From contig NZ_PQGG01000002.1 in assembly GCF_002915595.1 (NCBI RefSeq), positions 1 through 64,000 of the forward strand: a DNA stretch of 64,000 bases, read 5' to 3'. The notes under the pieces are model-generated. The model was not told where the DNA came from and searched no databases. It worked only from the letters and a program-made list of their open reading frames with translations. The DNA is from Zhongshania marina (GTDB lineage Bacteria > Pseudomonadota > Gammaproteobacteria > Pseudomonadales > Spongiibacteraceae). Each line of letters opens with the position of its first letter. The first letter of the stretch is position 1. The translations under genes were made by a program, and so were the position numbers. Shown here piece by piece: positions 42,457 to 49,840 of this stretch.

Positions 42457-42777
42457 ATGCCTTTAATTATTTATAAATCTCACGATGGCAGCACCCAAGA
42501 AGTTCATGCGGAAGCTGGCACGAGCATTATGCAAGCCGCTGTAGACAACGGTATCGACGGCATTCTCGGTGAATGTGGCGGCTGCTGCAGCTGCGCTACT
42601 TGTCACTGCTATGTTGACCCAGCTTGGGTTGCCAAAGCTGGCGAGCCAGACAGCACCGAAAAAGACATGCTGGACTGCGTGCTAGAGCCTCAGGAAACAA
42701 GCCGCTTGAGCTGCCAAATTATTATTACTGACGAAATGGACGGCATGATTATCGCTATGCCCGAGTCTCAGTACTAA
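42457..42777 (+). CDS. 2Fe-2S ferredoxin, putidaredoxin-like
   Basis: Vertebrate/putidaredoxin-type [2Fe-2S] ferredoxin of 106 residues, exactly the length of putidaredoxin. Cluster ligands by pattern are Cys40, Cys46, Cys49 (ECGGCCSCATC) and Cys86 (SCQIII). It starts with YKSHDG, like putidaredoxin's YVSHDG, and ends with an aromatic residue, Tyr106, where putidaredoxin has the functionally important Trp106. Three extra Cys (43, 44, 51) around the cluster are unusual. Last gene of the plus-strand operon, after its reductase. Confidence 0.95.
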   Translation: MPLIIYKSHDGSTQEVHAEAGTSIMQAAVDNGIDGILGECGGCCSCATCHCYVDPAWVAKAGEPDSTEKDMLDCVLEPQETSRLSCQIIITDEMDGMIIAMPESQY

Positions 42778-42893
42778 TATCGAGACCTTTGGATAGGGCT
42801 TACATCTAAGCCCTATCTAGCCATCCCCCCATTTAGCTGCCTTTCTTCACCTCTAATATAGCTAAGCAAACAAAAACTAAGCGATCAGTTAAA

Positions 42894-42915
42894 TTTATGC
42901 TAGGATCTGCATAAA
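42894..42915 (+). promoter_or_regulatory. inverted repeat operator upstream of TetR gene
   Basis: TTTATGC (42894-42900) and GCATAAA (42909-42915) are perfect 7-bp arms with an 8-bp centre, ending about 52 bp before the TetR start. Position and geometry fit an autoregulatory TetR operator. Confidence 0.55.
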
Positions 42916-42967
42916 CCAGCCAACTTTTTGTTAATCACCGCTATTTATATTGGAAAAACAGGCCGAT

Positions 42968-43633
42968 ATGACCGTTGCCGTAAGCAAGCCCAAGCGTAAA
43001 ACCGCCAAAAAACGAAATAACTCCAAAGACCAACTACTCAACGCCGCGAGCACCATACTCACCGAGCGCAATGCGATCGACATATCACTCAGTGATATCG
43101 CGGAGGCGTCAGGACTCAACTCGGCCCTAATCAAATACCATTTTGGCAATAAAGAAGGCCTGCTACTGGCGCTGGTTGAACGAGATGCCGCGTCAACACT
43201 TGGTTTGCTTGATCAACTGCTGGCTATGGATGTATCGCCCATACAAAAAGTGCGTTTACACGTTGCTGGCGTTGTTAAAACTTATGCCAAAGTCCCCTAT
43301 TTAAACCGCCTTATTCACACCCTGATGGACAGCAAGGATCCCATTGTTGCCGAAGAAATGGTGAATTTTTTTGTGAAGCCCCTGCTCGAATCCCAAACCA
43401 AAATACTCGACGAGGGTTTGCAAGCCGGCATTTTTCATAAAATAGACCCGATGATGTTTTATTATTCCGTTATCGGCGCCTGCGACTATATTTTTTACGC
43501 CCGCCACTCACGCAAAATTGTCACCGGAAATTCCGAACTCACGCCAGAAATCCGCGACAAATATATTAATTTTGTCGCCGATACCATCCTCAAAACCCTT
43601 TGCATAGATTCAAATACAAGCATTAAGACCTAG
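42968..43633 (+). CDS. TetR/AcrR family transcriptional regulator
   Basis: 221-residue regulator at the right edge of the island. A Lys/Arg-rich leader (KPKRKTAKKRNN) precedes the HTH (KDQLLNAASTILTERNAIDI, LSDIAEASGLNSALIKYHFGNK). The C-terminal domain is of the common TetR_C type (MVNFFVKPLLESQTKILDEG). ATG 42968 has AGG 6-7 bases upstream; TTG 42950 is also in frame. Its stop TAG (43631-43633) shares its last base with the left end of the MITE-like element, so the native C-terminus may have been altered by insertion. Likely controls the adjacent operon. Confidence 0.88.
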   Translation: MTVAVSKPKRKTAKKRNNSKDQLLNAASTILTERNAIDISLSDIAEASGLNSALIKYHFGNKEGLLLALVERDAASTLGLLDQLLAMDVSPIQKVRLHVAGVVKTYAKVPYLNRLIHTLMDSKDPIVAEEMVNFFVKPLLESQTKILDEGLQAGIFHKIDPMMFYYSVIGACDYIFYARHSRKIVTGNSELTPEIRDKYINFVADTILKTLCIDSNTSIKT

Positions 43634-43899
43634 GGAGCCTCTGCACAAGCGGGTAATATCTCAGCGGAGTCTTTGGGGCGTACTGGCAAGGCGACGCGCG
43701 AGGATCAAGGCTGGTTGTCCTTGATGAGTGCGGCAACGCCGTCCAGTGCGCTCCAAAGGCCCGCCCTCCGGGGCTTTACCTTAAAGCGCTCAGCTGCGTT
43801 GAAATTACTTGAAAGGCAACCAGCCTTCCTGCATAACGCCGCCTTGCTGAGCGCTTTAAGGCAAAGCCTGAGGTATCAACCGCTTGTGCAGAGGCTCCC
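43633..43899. mobile_element. MITE-like non-autonomous element, about 267 bp
   Basis: The ends are perfect 20-bp inverted repeats: GGGAGCCTCTGCACAAGCGG at 43633-43652 and its reverse complement at 43880-43899. Similarity continues inward for about 12 bp with a few mismatches. The interior is itself symmetric: CCTTAAAGCGCTCAGC pairs with GCTGAGCGCTTTAAGG, and GGCTGGTTG with CAACCAGCC, so the whole could fold. There is no transposase; an open frame within it is an incidental by-product of the repeat. It lies exactly between the stop codons of a TetR gene and a convergent SDR gene. No clear target-site duplication was seen. I cannot name the parent IS. Confidence 0.75.
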
Positions 43900-43904
43900 C
43901 AGCG

Positions 43905-44624
43905 CTAACGCAACATCAAACCACCATCTACCACGATGCTCTGGCCGGTGATGTAGGCAGCTTCCGGAGAAGCTAAAAACATCACCGTTGCGGCGACCTC
44001 ATCAGGCTTCCCCCATCGCCCAGCAGGTATCGAGCGTAAAATCTCGGCCTGCCGTGCTGTGTCACTTTTTGCCCAATCAATTATTTTTGTATCAATAAAT
44101 CCCGGAGCCACCAAATTCACCCTTACGCCGCGGCTCACCCACTTATCGGCTATCGCTCGTGTGAAGCCCAATAAACCAGATTTACTGGCGGTATACGCAG
44201 GATAGTCCCGCAAGGCAATAAAACTCGCACTGGAACCAACATTGATGATCGCCCCCTTACGCTCGCACAGACGTTCATAAAAGCGATAACAGAGATCAAC
44301 CACACTGTTTAAATTCACCTCAATGGTCCTTAAATACGTGCGATAATCGTACTCACCAAGCTCAGCGGAACCGGCGTTGTTTACCAATATATCGAGTGTC
44401 GAAAACGCCTCTGTAAGCCGCTGCCGACCCACATCTTCGGCCAAGTCTAATTGATGATAAACAAAATCAGATAAATCATTTCCATAATCCGCCGTACTAG
44501 CCCGCGTGCCGGTAATGTGGACCTCGGCACCTGCCTCAGCAAAGCCCCGCGCTATGGCGTAGCCAATACCCTGACTGCCACCAGTAACAAGCACTATTTT
44601 CTGGCTAAAATCGAACGTAATCAC
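43905..44624 (-). CDS. short-chain dehydrogenase/reductase
   Basis: Classical SDR of 239 residues, NAD(P)-dependent oxidoreductase. The cofactor loop is TGGSQGIG, NNAG is present, and the catalytic residues are Ser in VGSSASF plus Tyr-Lys in YTASK. The C-terminal YITGQSIVVDGG is typical. The start is GTG 44624 with GAGG 7 bases upstream; the open frame extends further but has no initiation signal, and that part contains the promoter palindrome. 3-oxoacyl or alcohol substrates are both possible; the FabG/HSD-like core does not decide. Confidence 0.92.
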   Translation of the reverse strand: MITFDFSQKIVLVTGGSQGIGYAIARGFAEAGAEVHITGTRASTADYGNDLSDFVYHQLDLAEDVGRQRLTEAFSTLDILVNNAGSAELGEYDYRTYLRTIEVNLNSVVDLCYRFYERLCERKGAIINVGSSASFIALRDYPAYTASKSGLLGFTRAIADKWVSRGVRVNLVAPGFIDTKIIDWAKSDTARQAEILRSIPAGRWGKPDEVAATVMFLASPEAAYITGQSIVVDGGLMLR

Positions 44625-44669
44625 AACACACCTCGCTATAGAAAACCGCTCAAACGCGCAATGTATTGT

Positions 44670-44699
44670 AGTTTGTTTAATCGAACGATTAAACAAACT
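44670..44699. promoter_or_regulatory. 30-bp perfect inverted repeat in the SDR promoter
   Basis: AGTTTGTTTAATCG and CGATTAAACAAACT are 14-bp perfect arms with AA between them. The site ends 46 bp upstream of the SDR start and about 100 bp upstream of the ppa -10 box. The inner TTAATCG-AA-CGATTAA has the shape of a TetR-family operator. No TetR gene is adjacent except the one at 43.0 kb, whose own site differs. Confidence 0.6.
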
Positions 44700-44777
44700 T
44701 AGCACCAAGCCATGCCACCACATTTATAGAATTAGCACAGCAAGTACACACCCCACCAGATTGAGCTGCGCCTGCCT

Positions 44778-44807
44778 TTGGTAATCCGCCACTACACAGT
44801 TTATAAT
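44778..44807 (+). promoter_or_regulatory. candidate promoter of ppa
   Basis: A perfect -10 TATAAT (44802-44807) with a 4/6 -35 match TTGGTA (44778-44783) and an 18-bp spacer, about 50 bp upstream of the ppa start. Confidence 0.5.
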
Positions 44808-44856
44808 CTGCGCAGATTTATCAACCCCAAAACACAATCTGAAACGGAAGCCCACA

Positions 44857-45384
44857 ATGAGCTACAACCAAATTCCAGCTGGCAAAGATCTGCCAAACGA
44901 CATCTACGTTGCCATCGAAATCCCTGCCAACAGCAGCCCAATCAAGTACGAAATCGAAAAAGAATTCGACGCACTGATGGTAGACCGCTTCATGGCAACC
45001 CCCATGTTCTACCCAGCTAATTATGGCTATATTCCAAACACCCTATCTGAAGACGGCGACGCACTGGATGTACTTGTTGTAACCCCATACCCAGTAGTAC
45101 CAGGTTCAGTTATCCGCGCACGCCCTATCGGCATTTTGAACATGAGCGATGAAGCGGGTAAAGACGCTAAATTACTGGCAGTGCCACACGATAAATTGAC
45201 CGTGTTATACCAAGACGTGAAAGAACCTTCTGACCTGCCTGAATTGCTAATCAAGCAAATTGAACATTTCTTTGAAAACTACAAAGATCTAGAGAAAGGC
45301 AAGTGGGTTAAAGTTGATGGCTGGGCTGGCAGCGAAGAAGCCAAAGCAGAAATCATGAAAGCAGCTGCGGCCTACAAAGGCTAA
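44857..45384 (+). CDS. ppa: inorganic pyrophosphatase
   Basis: Type I soluble pyrophosphatase, hydrolyses PPi to two phosphates and pulls biosynthetic reactions forward. 175 residues, as in E. coli. The signature with metal-binding Asp is [10 protein letters not shown] (Asp66, Asp68, Asp71); other active-site elements are [14 protein letters not shown] and [11 protein letters not shown]. Codon choice is more uniform than in neighbours, consistent with high expression. Monocistronic with its own TATAAT promoter and a 3-prime hairpin. Confidence 0.97.
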   Translation: MSYNQIPAGKDLPNDIYVAIEIPANSSPIKYEIEKEFDALMVDRFMATPMFYPANYGYIPNTLSEDGDALDVLVVTPYPVVPGSVIRARPIGILNMSDEAGKDAKLLAVPHDKLTVLYQDVKEPSDLPELLIKQIEHFFENYKDLEKGKWVKVDGWAGSEEAKAEIMKAAAAYKG

Positions 45385-45392
45385 GCTACTTA

Positions 45393-45418
45393 GGCGGAGT
45401 CGTATTCACGACTCCGCC
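45393..45418 (+). terminator. hairpin after ppa
   Basis: GGCGGAGTCGT and ACGACTCCGCC form a perfect 11-bp stem with loop ATTC, 8 bp after the ppa stop. A T-run is absent, so termination may depend on the stem alone or on Rho; it may also protect the mRNA end. Confidence 0.6.
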
Positions 45419-45530
45419 ACCCTCCTCAAGCGCACCGTAAACCAACCTTAATATTTACTTTCAGGCATAAAAAAACGGCGCCTTTTCAGACCCCGTCTTT
45501 TACAATCCGCAGCTAAAAGCAGTAATTTGC

Positions 45531-46007
45531 CTAGGAAACCTTGGGCATCGCCTTTAGTAAGCGCTGATACAACTTAGTATTTTTACGAATCGATTTATGC
45601 TTAGCATAAGCCTCAACCGCTCGGTTCCACGCGTCGTCACTACCGTGGGCATTTAAAGAAAAACTGGTACACACGGTTTTGTTTTCAACTTTTGACGCCA
45701 CACCAACTTGAAAAATAGGCGTTAAATTCCCGCTCTTCTCAGTTTTCAATAAATAGCTAATACCCCGCACAGTGCCGTCACTTTTAAAGCAGCGATCCTC
45801 TTTGGTTTCATCTAAATAACGCTGCTGTTCAGCTTCTAACACCGCGTCGCGGGCCAGCGCCTCTTTCTCAACGTCATTTTTCTGCTTACCTTCAAGGCGC
45901 GCGCCGCCGGTTTTCAGCGAGAAATACTCCTGATACAACTTGCCCGCCACGGTACGGCGCACCCTATACCCATAGAATGCTTTGTTATCCAGTAGTTTAA
46001 CGCTCAC
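45531..46007 (-). CDS. hypothetical protein, AP2-like N-terminus
   Basis: 158 residues, not recognised with confidence. The N-terminal stretch FYGYRVRRTVAGKLYQEYFSLKTGG resembles the short beta-sheet of AP2-like DNA-binding modules in reading pattern (YRV.R...K.Y..YFS). A Lys/Glu-rich helix follows (EKEALARDAVLEAEQQR), then a beta-rich segment and a helical end (AWNRAVEAYAKHKSIRK). No signal peptide or membrane span. The start is GTG 46007 with GAGG upstream. Neighbours (ppa, serine acetyltransferase) give no hint. Confidence 0.55.
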   Translation of the reverse strand: MSVKLLDNKAFYGYRVRRTVAGKLYQEYFSLKTGGARLEGKQKNDVEKEALARDAVLEAEQQRYLDETKEDRCFKSDGTVRGISYLLKTEKSGNLTPIFQVGVASKVENKTVCTSFSLNAHGSDDAWNRAVEAYAKHKSIRKNTKLYQRLLKAMPKVS

Positions 46008-46094
46008 ACTAACCTCGCTTTATATAGTTCCGTCACTATAGCTCAAAATATAACATATGTAACACAATAAATCTGACGCAATAACCTAGCTGCG

Positions 46095-46886
46095 CTAACT
46101 TTCGTCACTGATGTTCTGATCCATATTTAATGCCGGAAGTTCCGCAGACAATGCACCTACCTGCTTCGCCGGAACACCCGCCACTGTGGAGTGTGCAGCC
46201 ACATCACTGACCACCACACTTCCGGCCGCAATTTTTGCACCGTCACCCACTACAATTGGTCCAAGAACCTTTGCCCCGGCACTGATCAGCACCCCGTCAC
46301 AAATACGCGGATGACGCGGCCCCTGCCCACTCCCGCAACCACCCAAGGTCACCGAGTGCAGCATAGAGACATTGTTACCCACCACCGCCGTTTCGCCGAT
46401 AACCAAACCAGTGGCGTGATCCACCATAACCCCGCTACCAATTACCGCGGCGGGATGAATATCGACATCAAACACACTGGCAATACGATTCTGCAAAAAC
46501 AAAGCCAGTGATTCGCGGCCTTGTAGCCACAGCCAGTGGGCTATTCTATATGCTTGAATTGCCTGAAAACCCTTAAAGTACAAAAACGGCATACCGTAGT
46601 GATCACAGGCTGGGTCGCGCTCAAAATGGGCGCAGATATCCCGCGCCGCCGCATTAACAATGCTGTCATCGCTGGCAAACGCTTCATTAAACACATCTCT
46701 GATCAACATTGCCGGTACTGAATCACAATCTAGCTTAGCTGCGATGTGAAAACTTAAAGCACCGGCAAAACTCGTGTGATTTAAAATACTGGCGTGATAG
46801 AAACTTGCCAATACCGGCTCATTACGGCCGTATTCCCGAGCTTCGGCGGTCATTGCTGACCAAAGTTCGCTTACAGATAAACTCAT
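46095..46886 (-). CDS. cysE: serine O-acetyltransferase
   Basis: Acetylates serine from acetyl-CoA, first step of cysteine synthesis. 263 residues. An N-terminal helical domain (to about 135) precedes a left-handed beta-helix of hexapeptide repeats; catalytic Asp156-His157 are in MVDHATG and the second His is His192 in PRHPRI. GGTG.G features (LGGCGSGQG) match SAT enzymes. The start at 46886 has GGGAG upstream and overlaps the preceding M15 peptidase stop by 4 bp (ATGA); the longer frame to 46934 would run into that gene. The cysteine synthase that uses its product may be the 11.9 kb gene. Confidence 0.92.
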   Translation of the reverse strand: MSLSVSELWSAMTAEAREYGRNEPVLASFYHASILNHTSFAGALSFHIAAKLDCDSVPAMLIRDVFNEAFASDDSIVNAAARDICAHFERDPACDHYGMPFLYFKGFQAIQAYRIAHWLWLQGRESLALFLQNRIASVFDVDIHPAAVIGSGVMVDHATGLVIGETAVVGNNVSMLHSVTLGGCGSGQGPRHPRICDGVLISAGAKVLGPIVVGDGAKIAAGSVVVSDVAAHSTVAGVPAKQVGALSAELPALNMDQNISDES

Positions 46887-47632
46887 AACGGCTCCCGACC
46901 GTTTAGGGCTTGCGCATGAGCCGGCGGATAGCAACTCGTCGGCACTGCGATATAGCGCTGATAAATATTAGGCAATTCTTTTAAGACGACATCTCTCAAA
47001 CGTAGATCCGCTTGCTGCTGCAATGCTTCGTGAAGTAGCTCGGCCTGCATCGCAACGTCGCACTCAGCCGCCAAGGGCGCATAGCTTAAATGCCAGCGTT
47101 CTGGTGCAATCCCACCGCGATCAACATTATAAGGCCTAAAAAACCCTTCGCCGCGCCCCGCCGCAAACTCGCCATCTAGCCACTTATGCATGGGGCCAAA
47201 TACCCCCGCATCCGCCACCTCCTCAGGGGTCAATTGCACACGGTAATCCGCAGGCACAGCGGCGGCGTCATATACATCAACATCGCTACCCCAATGATGA
47301 CGAGAGGCACCGGGTAAGGCCGACCAACGCAATATTGCGGCAATTAATTCTGGCTCAGACAAACTAGCCCAATCTAATACCTGCCCCGCATCATCTAAAA
47401 GCTGGCGCTGCCCCGCCGCCTTGGCATTCCAAATAGCTAGCTGGCGATCAAAACTGCGAAAACCACTCCCTACTCTAAGATCAAAACCCGCTTTGGCCGC
47501 AGATGCCTTAAGCGCGGTTAAGGGGGCGACAATCTCCTGATGAACTGGCACTCCGTCCAATGAGCTCATCACCAACTCGTCTCGGCCCAGCAGTAAATCT
47601 CTGCTGATATTGTAGCGATTAGTGTTTAACAT
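46883..47632 (-). CDS. M15 family D-alanyl-D-alanine carboxypeptidase-like protein
   Basis: 249-residue zinc peptidase of the VanY type, trimming peptidoglycan stem peptides. Zinc ligands: His112 and Asp119 in SRHHWGSDVDVYD, His181 in PERWHLSY with Glu178 as catalytic acid/base. RVGSGFRSFDRQLAIWN near 53 is the usual substrate-strand motif. No N-terminal signal peptide is seen (MLNTNRYNISRDLL), which is odd for a cell-wall enzyme, so either the start is different or it acts in the cytoplasm. Translationally coupled to cysE by a 4-bp overlap; divergent from the patatin-like gene. Confidence 0.87.
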   Translation of the reverse strand: MLNTNRYNISRDLLLGRDELVMSSLDGVPVHQEIVAPLTALKASAAKAGFDLRVGSGFRSFDRQLAIWNAKAAGQRQLLDDAGQVLDWASLSEPELIAAILRWSALPGASRHHWGSDVDVYDAAAVPADYRVQLTPEEVADAGVFGPMHKWLDGEFAAGRGEGFFRPYNVDRGGIAPERWHLSYAPLAAECDVAMQAELLHEALQQQADLRLRDVVLKELPNIYQRYIAVPTSCYPPAHAQALNGREPL

Positions 47633-47729
47633 TTTTTAGGTACAAATTATTCCTGCGGTTGAGTTGTCACCAGTCGTGGCATCATACTACCGACAATTGA
47701 TCGACGTTGAAATTCCGGAGTAACACAAG

Positions 47730-48773
47730 TTGGAAGACGCCTCACTAGGTAACAAGAAAATCGCCTTGGCGCTAGGTAGCGGCTCAGCACGAGGCATGGC
47801 CCACATTGGCGTTATTCAGCGCCTCGGTGAATTAGGTATTCAACCGGACATTATTTGCGGCACCTCAATTGGCTCCGTTATCGCCGGATGCTACCTCACC
47901 GGTAAATTAGAGCATTTCACCGATTGGATACAATCACTCAGCACCACCCAAGTGCTGCACTATATGAGCGTTAGCCTCACAGCAACAGGTGGTGTTGCCC
48001 ACGCAACGCGCCTAATCGAATTCTTTATCAACGAATACGGCAACCCCGATATCGAAGATTTAAACATGCCCTTCGCCGCCGTCGCCACCGACTTAATGCG
48101 GGGTCGCGAAGTATGGCTGCAACGCGGCCCCCTATGGGACGCGGTTCGCGCCTCAATGGCAATACCTGGCATTCTCACACCGGTTGCCTTTGGCAACTCA
48201 TGGTTGGTTGACGGCGGCTTAGTAAACCCTGTTCCTGTATCTGTATGTCGCGCTCTTGGCGCCGACATCATTATCGGCGTTGACCTTAATAGCGACCTAG
48301 TGGGACGTCAAAAGGTCCTCACCGATGCCAAAGCACCGGCGAATGAGGAAACCATCGAAGAAGAGGAATCTGAAGACGAGGAGCTACTGCCAGAAGAGGC
48401 CGAAGACGACCCCTTTTTAGGCGCCGCATTCAGCCGCTTTGCAAATTCAATAAAAGAAGCGGCGAGTAATTTCCGTAGCAGCGACACCGAGAAAAAGCCC
48501 GAACCGCCAGGCACTATGAGCGTCATGATGAGTGCTATCAATATTATGCAGGACCGTATTACCCGCAGCCGACTCGCCGGCGAACCCGCCGACATTATGC
48601 TGTGGCCGCGCCTTGGTCATATTGGCTTATTGGAATTCAGCAGCGCCGCAGAGGCCATTGTTGAGGGCCGTGATGCAGTTGACCGGATGTTGCCTGCGAT
48701 TCGCCACGCTTTCATGAGCGAGGGCGACGACCGGATGCTAAACGCGATACCTCAAACACCGCCAATTACTTAG
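47730..48773 (+). CDS. patatin-like phospholipase family protein (RssA-like)
   Basis: Ser-Asp dyad acylhydrolase fold, 347 residues. Oxyanion loop GSGSARGMAH (16-25), nucleophile Ser46 in GTSIGS, catalytic Asp161 in VDGGLVNPVP. It has the RssA/YchK-type core, then a highly acidic stretch (about 206-228, mostly Glu and Asp) and a C-terminal segment that returns to fold-like sequence at about 260. The start seems to be TTG 47730, with GGAG about 9 bases upstream and no ATG before the conserved core. Cytoplasmic. A small Rieske protein gene follows by 5 bp. Confidence 0.88.
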   Translation: MEDASLGNKKIALALGSGSARGMAHIGVIQRLGELGIQPDIICGTSIGSVIAGCYLTGKLEHFTDWIQSLSTTQVLHYMSVSLTATGGVAHATRLIEFFINEYGNPDIEDLNMPFAAVATDLMRGREVWLQRGPLWDAVRASMAIPGILTPVAFGNSWLVDGGLVNPVPVSVCRALGADIIIGVDLNSDLVGRQKVLTDAKAPANEETIEEEESEDEELLPEEAEDDPFLGAAFSRFANSIKEAASNFRSSDTEKKPEPPGTMSVMMSAINIMQDRITRSRLAGEPADIMLWPRLGHIGLLEFSSAAEAIVEGRDAVDRMLPAIRHAFMSEGDDRMLNAIPQTPPIT

Positions 48774-48778
48774 ATTTT

Positions 48779-49111
48779 ATGCTGACACTTTGCTCACTAA
48801 ACGACATCCCCGAGCCCGGTTCCAAGGGCTTTAAATTTCCGGACAAATCACTCTTTGCCGTGCGTGCAAGGGGTGAGGTTTTTGTTTACCAAAACAGCTG
48901 CCCTCACCTTGGTATTGAATTGAACTGGCAGGAAGATCAATTTCTCGATTACGACGACTCCCTCATTCAATGCGCTACCCATGGCGCACTATTCATTATT
49001 GAATCGGGGGAGTGCATTGCTGGCCCCTGTCACGGTAAGGCCCTAAAAAAACTCGGCAGCAAAATAGAAAATGGTTATGTGGTACTCACAGAGGAACAAG
49101 TGCAAAACTAA
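48779..49111 (+). CDS. small Rieske [2Fe-2S] protein
   Basis: 110-residue Rieske ferredoxin-type protein. Cluster ligands are in CPHLGIEL (Cys-x-His) and CATHGALF (Cys-x2-His), spaced by an acidic loop of about 20 residues that is longer than normal. Such proteins occur next to nitrite reductase or as stand-alone electron carriers. It begins 5 bp after the patatin-like gene stop with no clear ribosome site, suggesting translational coupling. Partner unknown. Confidence 0.85.
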   Translation: MLTLCSLNDIPEPGSKGFKFPDKSLFAVRARGEVFVYQNSCPHLGIELNWQEDQFLDYDDSLIQCATHGALFIIESGECIAGPCHGKALKKLGSKIENGYVVLTEEQVQN

Positions 49112-49129
49112 TCGCCTACGAGCGCGAAC

Positions 49130-49840
49130 TCATACCACCACGGGAATCCGATCAGCTAGCACAAGCTCTTTCTCACTAATCTGCGCCTTGTAGGCGAGTA
49201 CTTCCAAACCCTCATTTACCGCATTTTTTAAGGCCTGCGCGTACCGTGGGTCAATCTCAGATGCCGGTCGAACGCGTCTAATATCCTCGTGAAGCACCGC
49301 AAACAATAACACCACCCTCGCGCCATCCCGCTTGAGTTGCAGTAACTCGTCTATATGTTTGAGTGCCCGTGCGCTAACCGCATCGGGAAAAGCACCAAGG
49401 CCATCGCCACAATGCAGGGTCACAGACTTAACCTCTACATAGCAGTCGGGCTCAGCTTCACGGCTATCTGTCAGGAAAAAATCAATTCTGCTACCAGAGG
49501 CTAAGCGCTTCTCAGCTTGGCACTCAGCATAGCTTGCCAGCGGGGCTATTCGCGATGTCGCCAATGCCTCGTTAACTAAGGCATTGGCGCGGGCCGAATG
49601 AATACAAATCATCCCACCAAGTTCACTTTCCACTAGCTCCCATGTATAAGCATACTTACGCTTGGGATTGTGGTTATTCAACAGCCATACTCGGCTATCT
49701 GGCAGTGCGCAACCGGTCATCGCACCGGTATTAGGGCAATGCACGGTAATTTCCTCACCACTCTCCAGAAGCACATCGGCCAAAAAGCGTTTATATCGTT
49801 TTAACAATCGCCCACGCTGTAAATTTTCAGGCCACTTCAC
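49130..49840 (-). CDS. sfsA: sugar fermentation stimulation protein SfsA
   Basis: SfsA family, 236 residues, close to E. coli SfsA (234). In E. coli it was described as a DNA-binding activator of maltose genes; its nuclease-like fold leaves the role open. Family marks: RGRLLKRYKRFLADVLL at the N-terminus, HCPNTGAMTGC, HSARANALVNEAL, FLTDSREAEPDCYVEVKSVTL, and DAVSARALKHIDEL. The start is GTG 49840, with GGAG 7 bases upstream, rather than TTG 49855. Converges with the Rieske gene. Confidence 0.95.
   Translation of the reverse strand: MKWPENLQRGRLLKRYKRFLADVLLESGEEITVHCPNTGAMTGCALPDSRVWLLNNHNPKRKYAYTWELVESELGGMICIHSARANALVNEALATSRIAPLASYAECQAEKRLASGSRIDFFLTDSREAEPDCYVEVKSVTLHCGDGLGAFPDAVSARALKHIDELLQLKRDGARVVLLFAVLHEDIRRVRPASEIDPRYAQALKNAVNEGLEVLAYKAQISEKELVLADRIPVVV

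Noticed and set aside
23109-43633. Standard steroid-degradation (kst/hsa) cluster
   Set aside because: No 3-ketosteroid dehydrogenase, ketosteroid hydroxylase reductase, extradiol dioxygenase or Mce transporter is present; only the DUF35/thiolase pair and dehydrogenases resemble that pathway.
43673-43951. 92-codon open frame within the MITE-like element
   Set aside because: It runs through the inverted repeats and into the end of the SDR gene, has no ribosome site, and its sequence is a by-product of the repeat structure.
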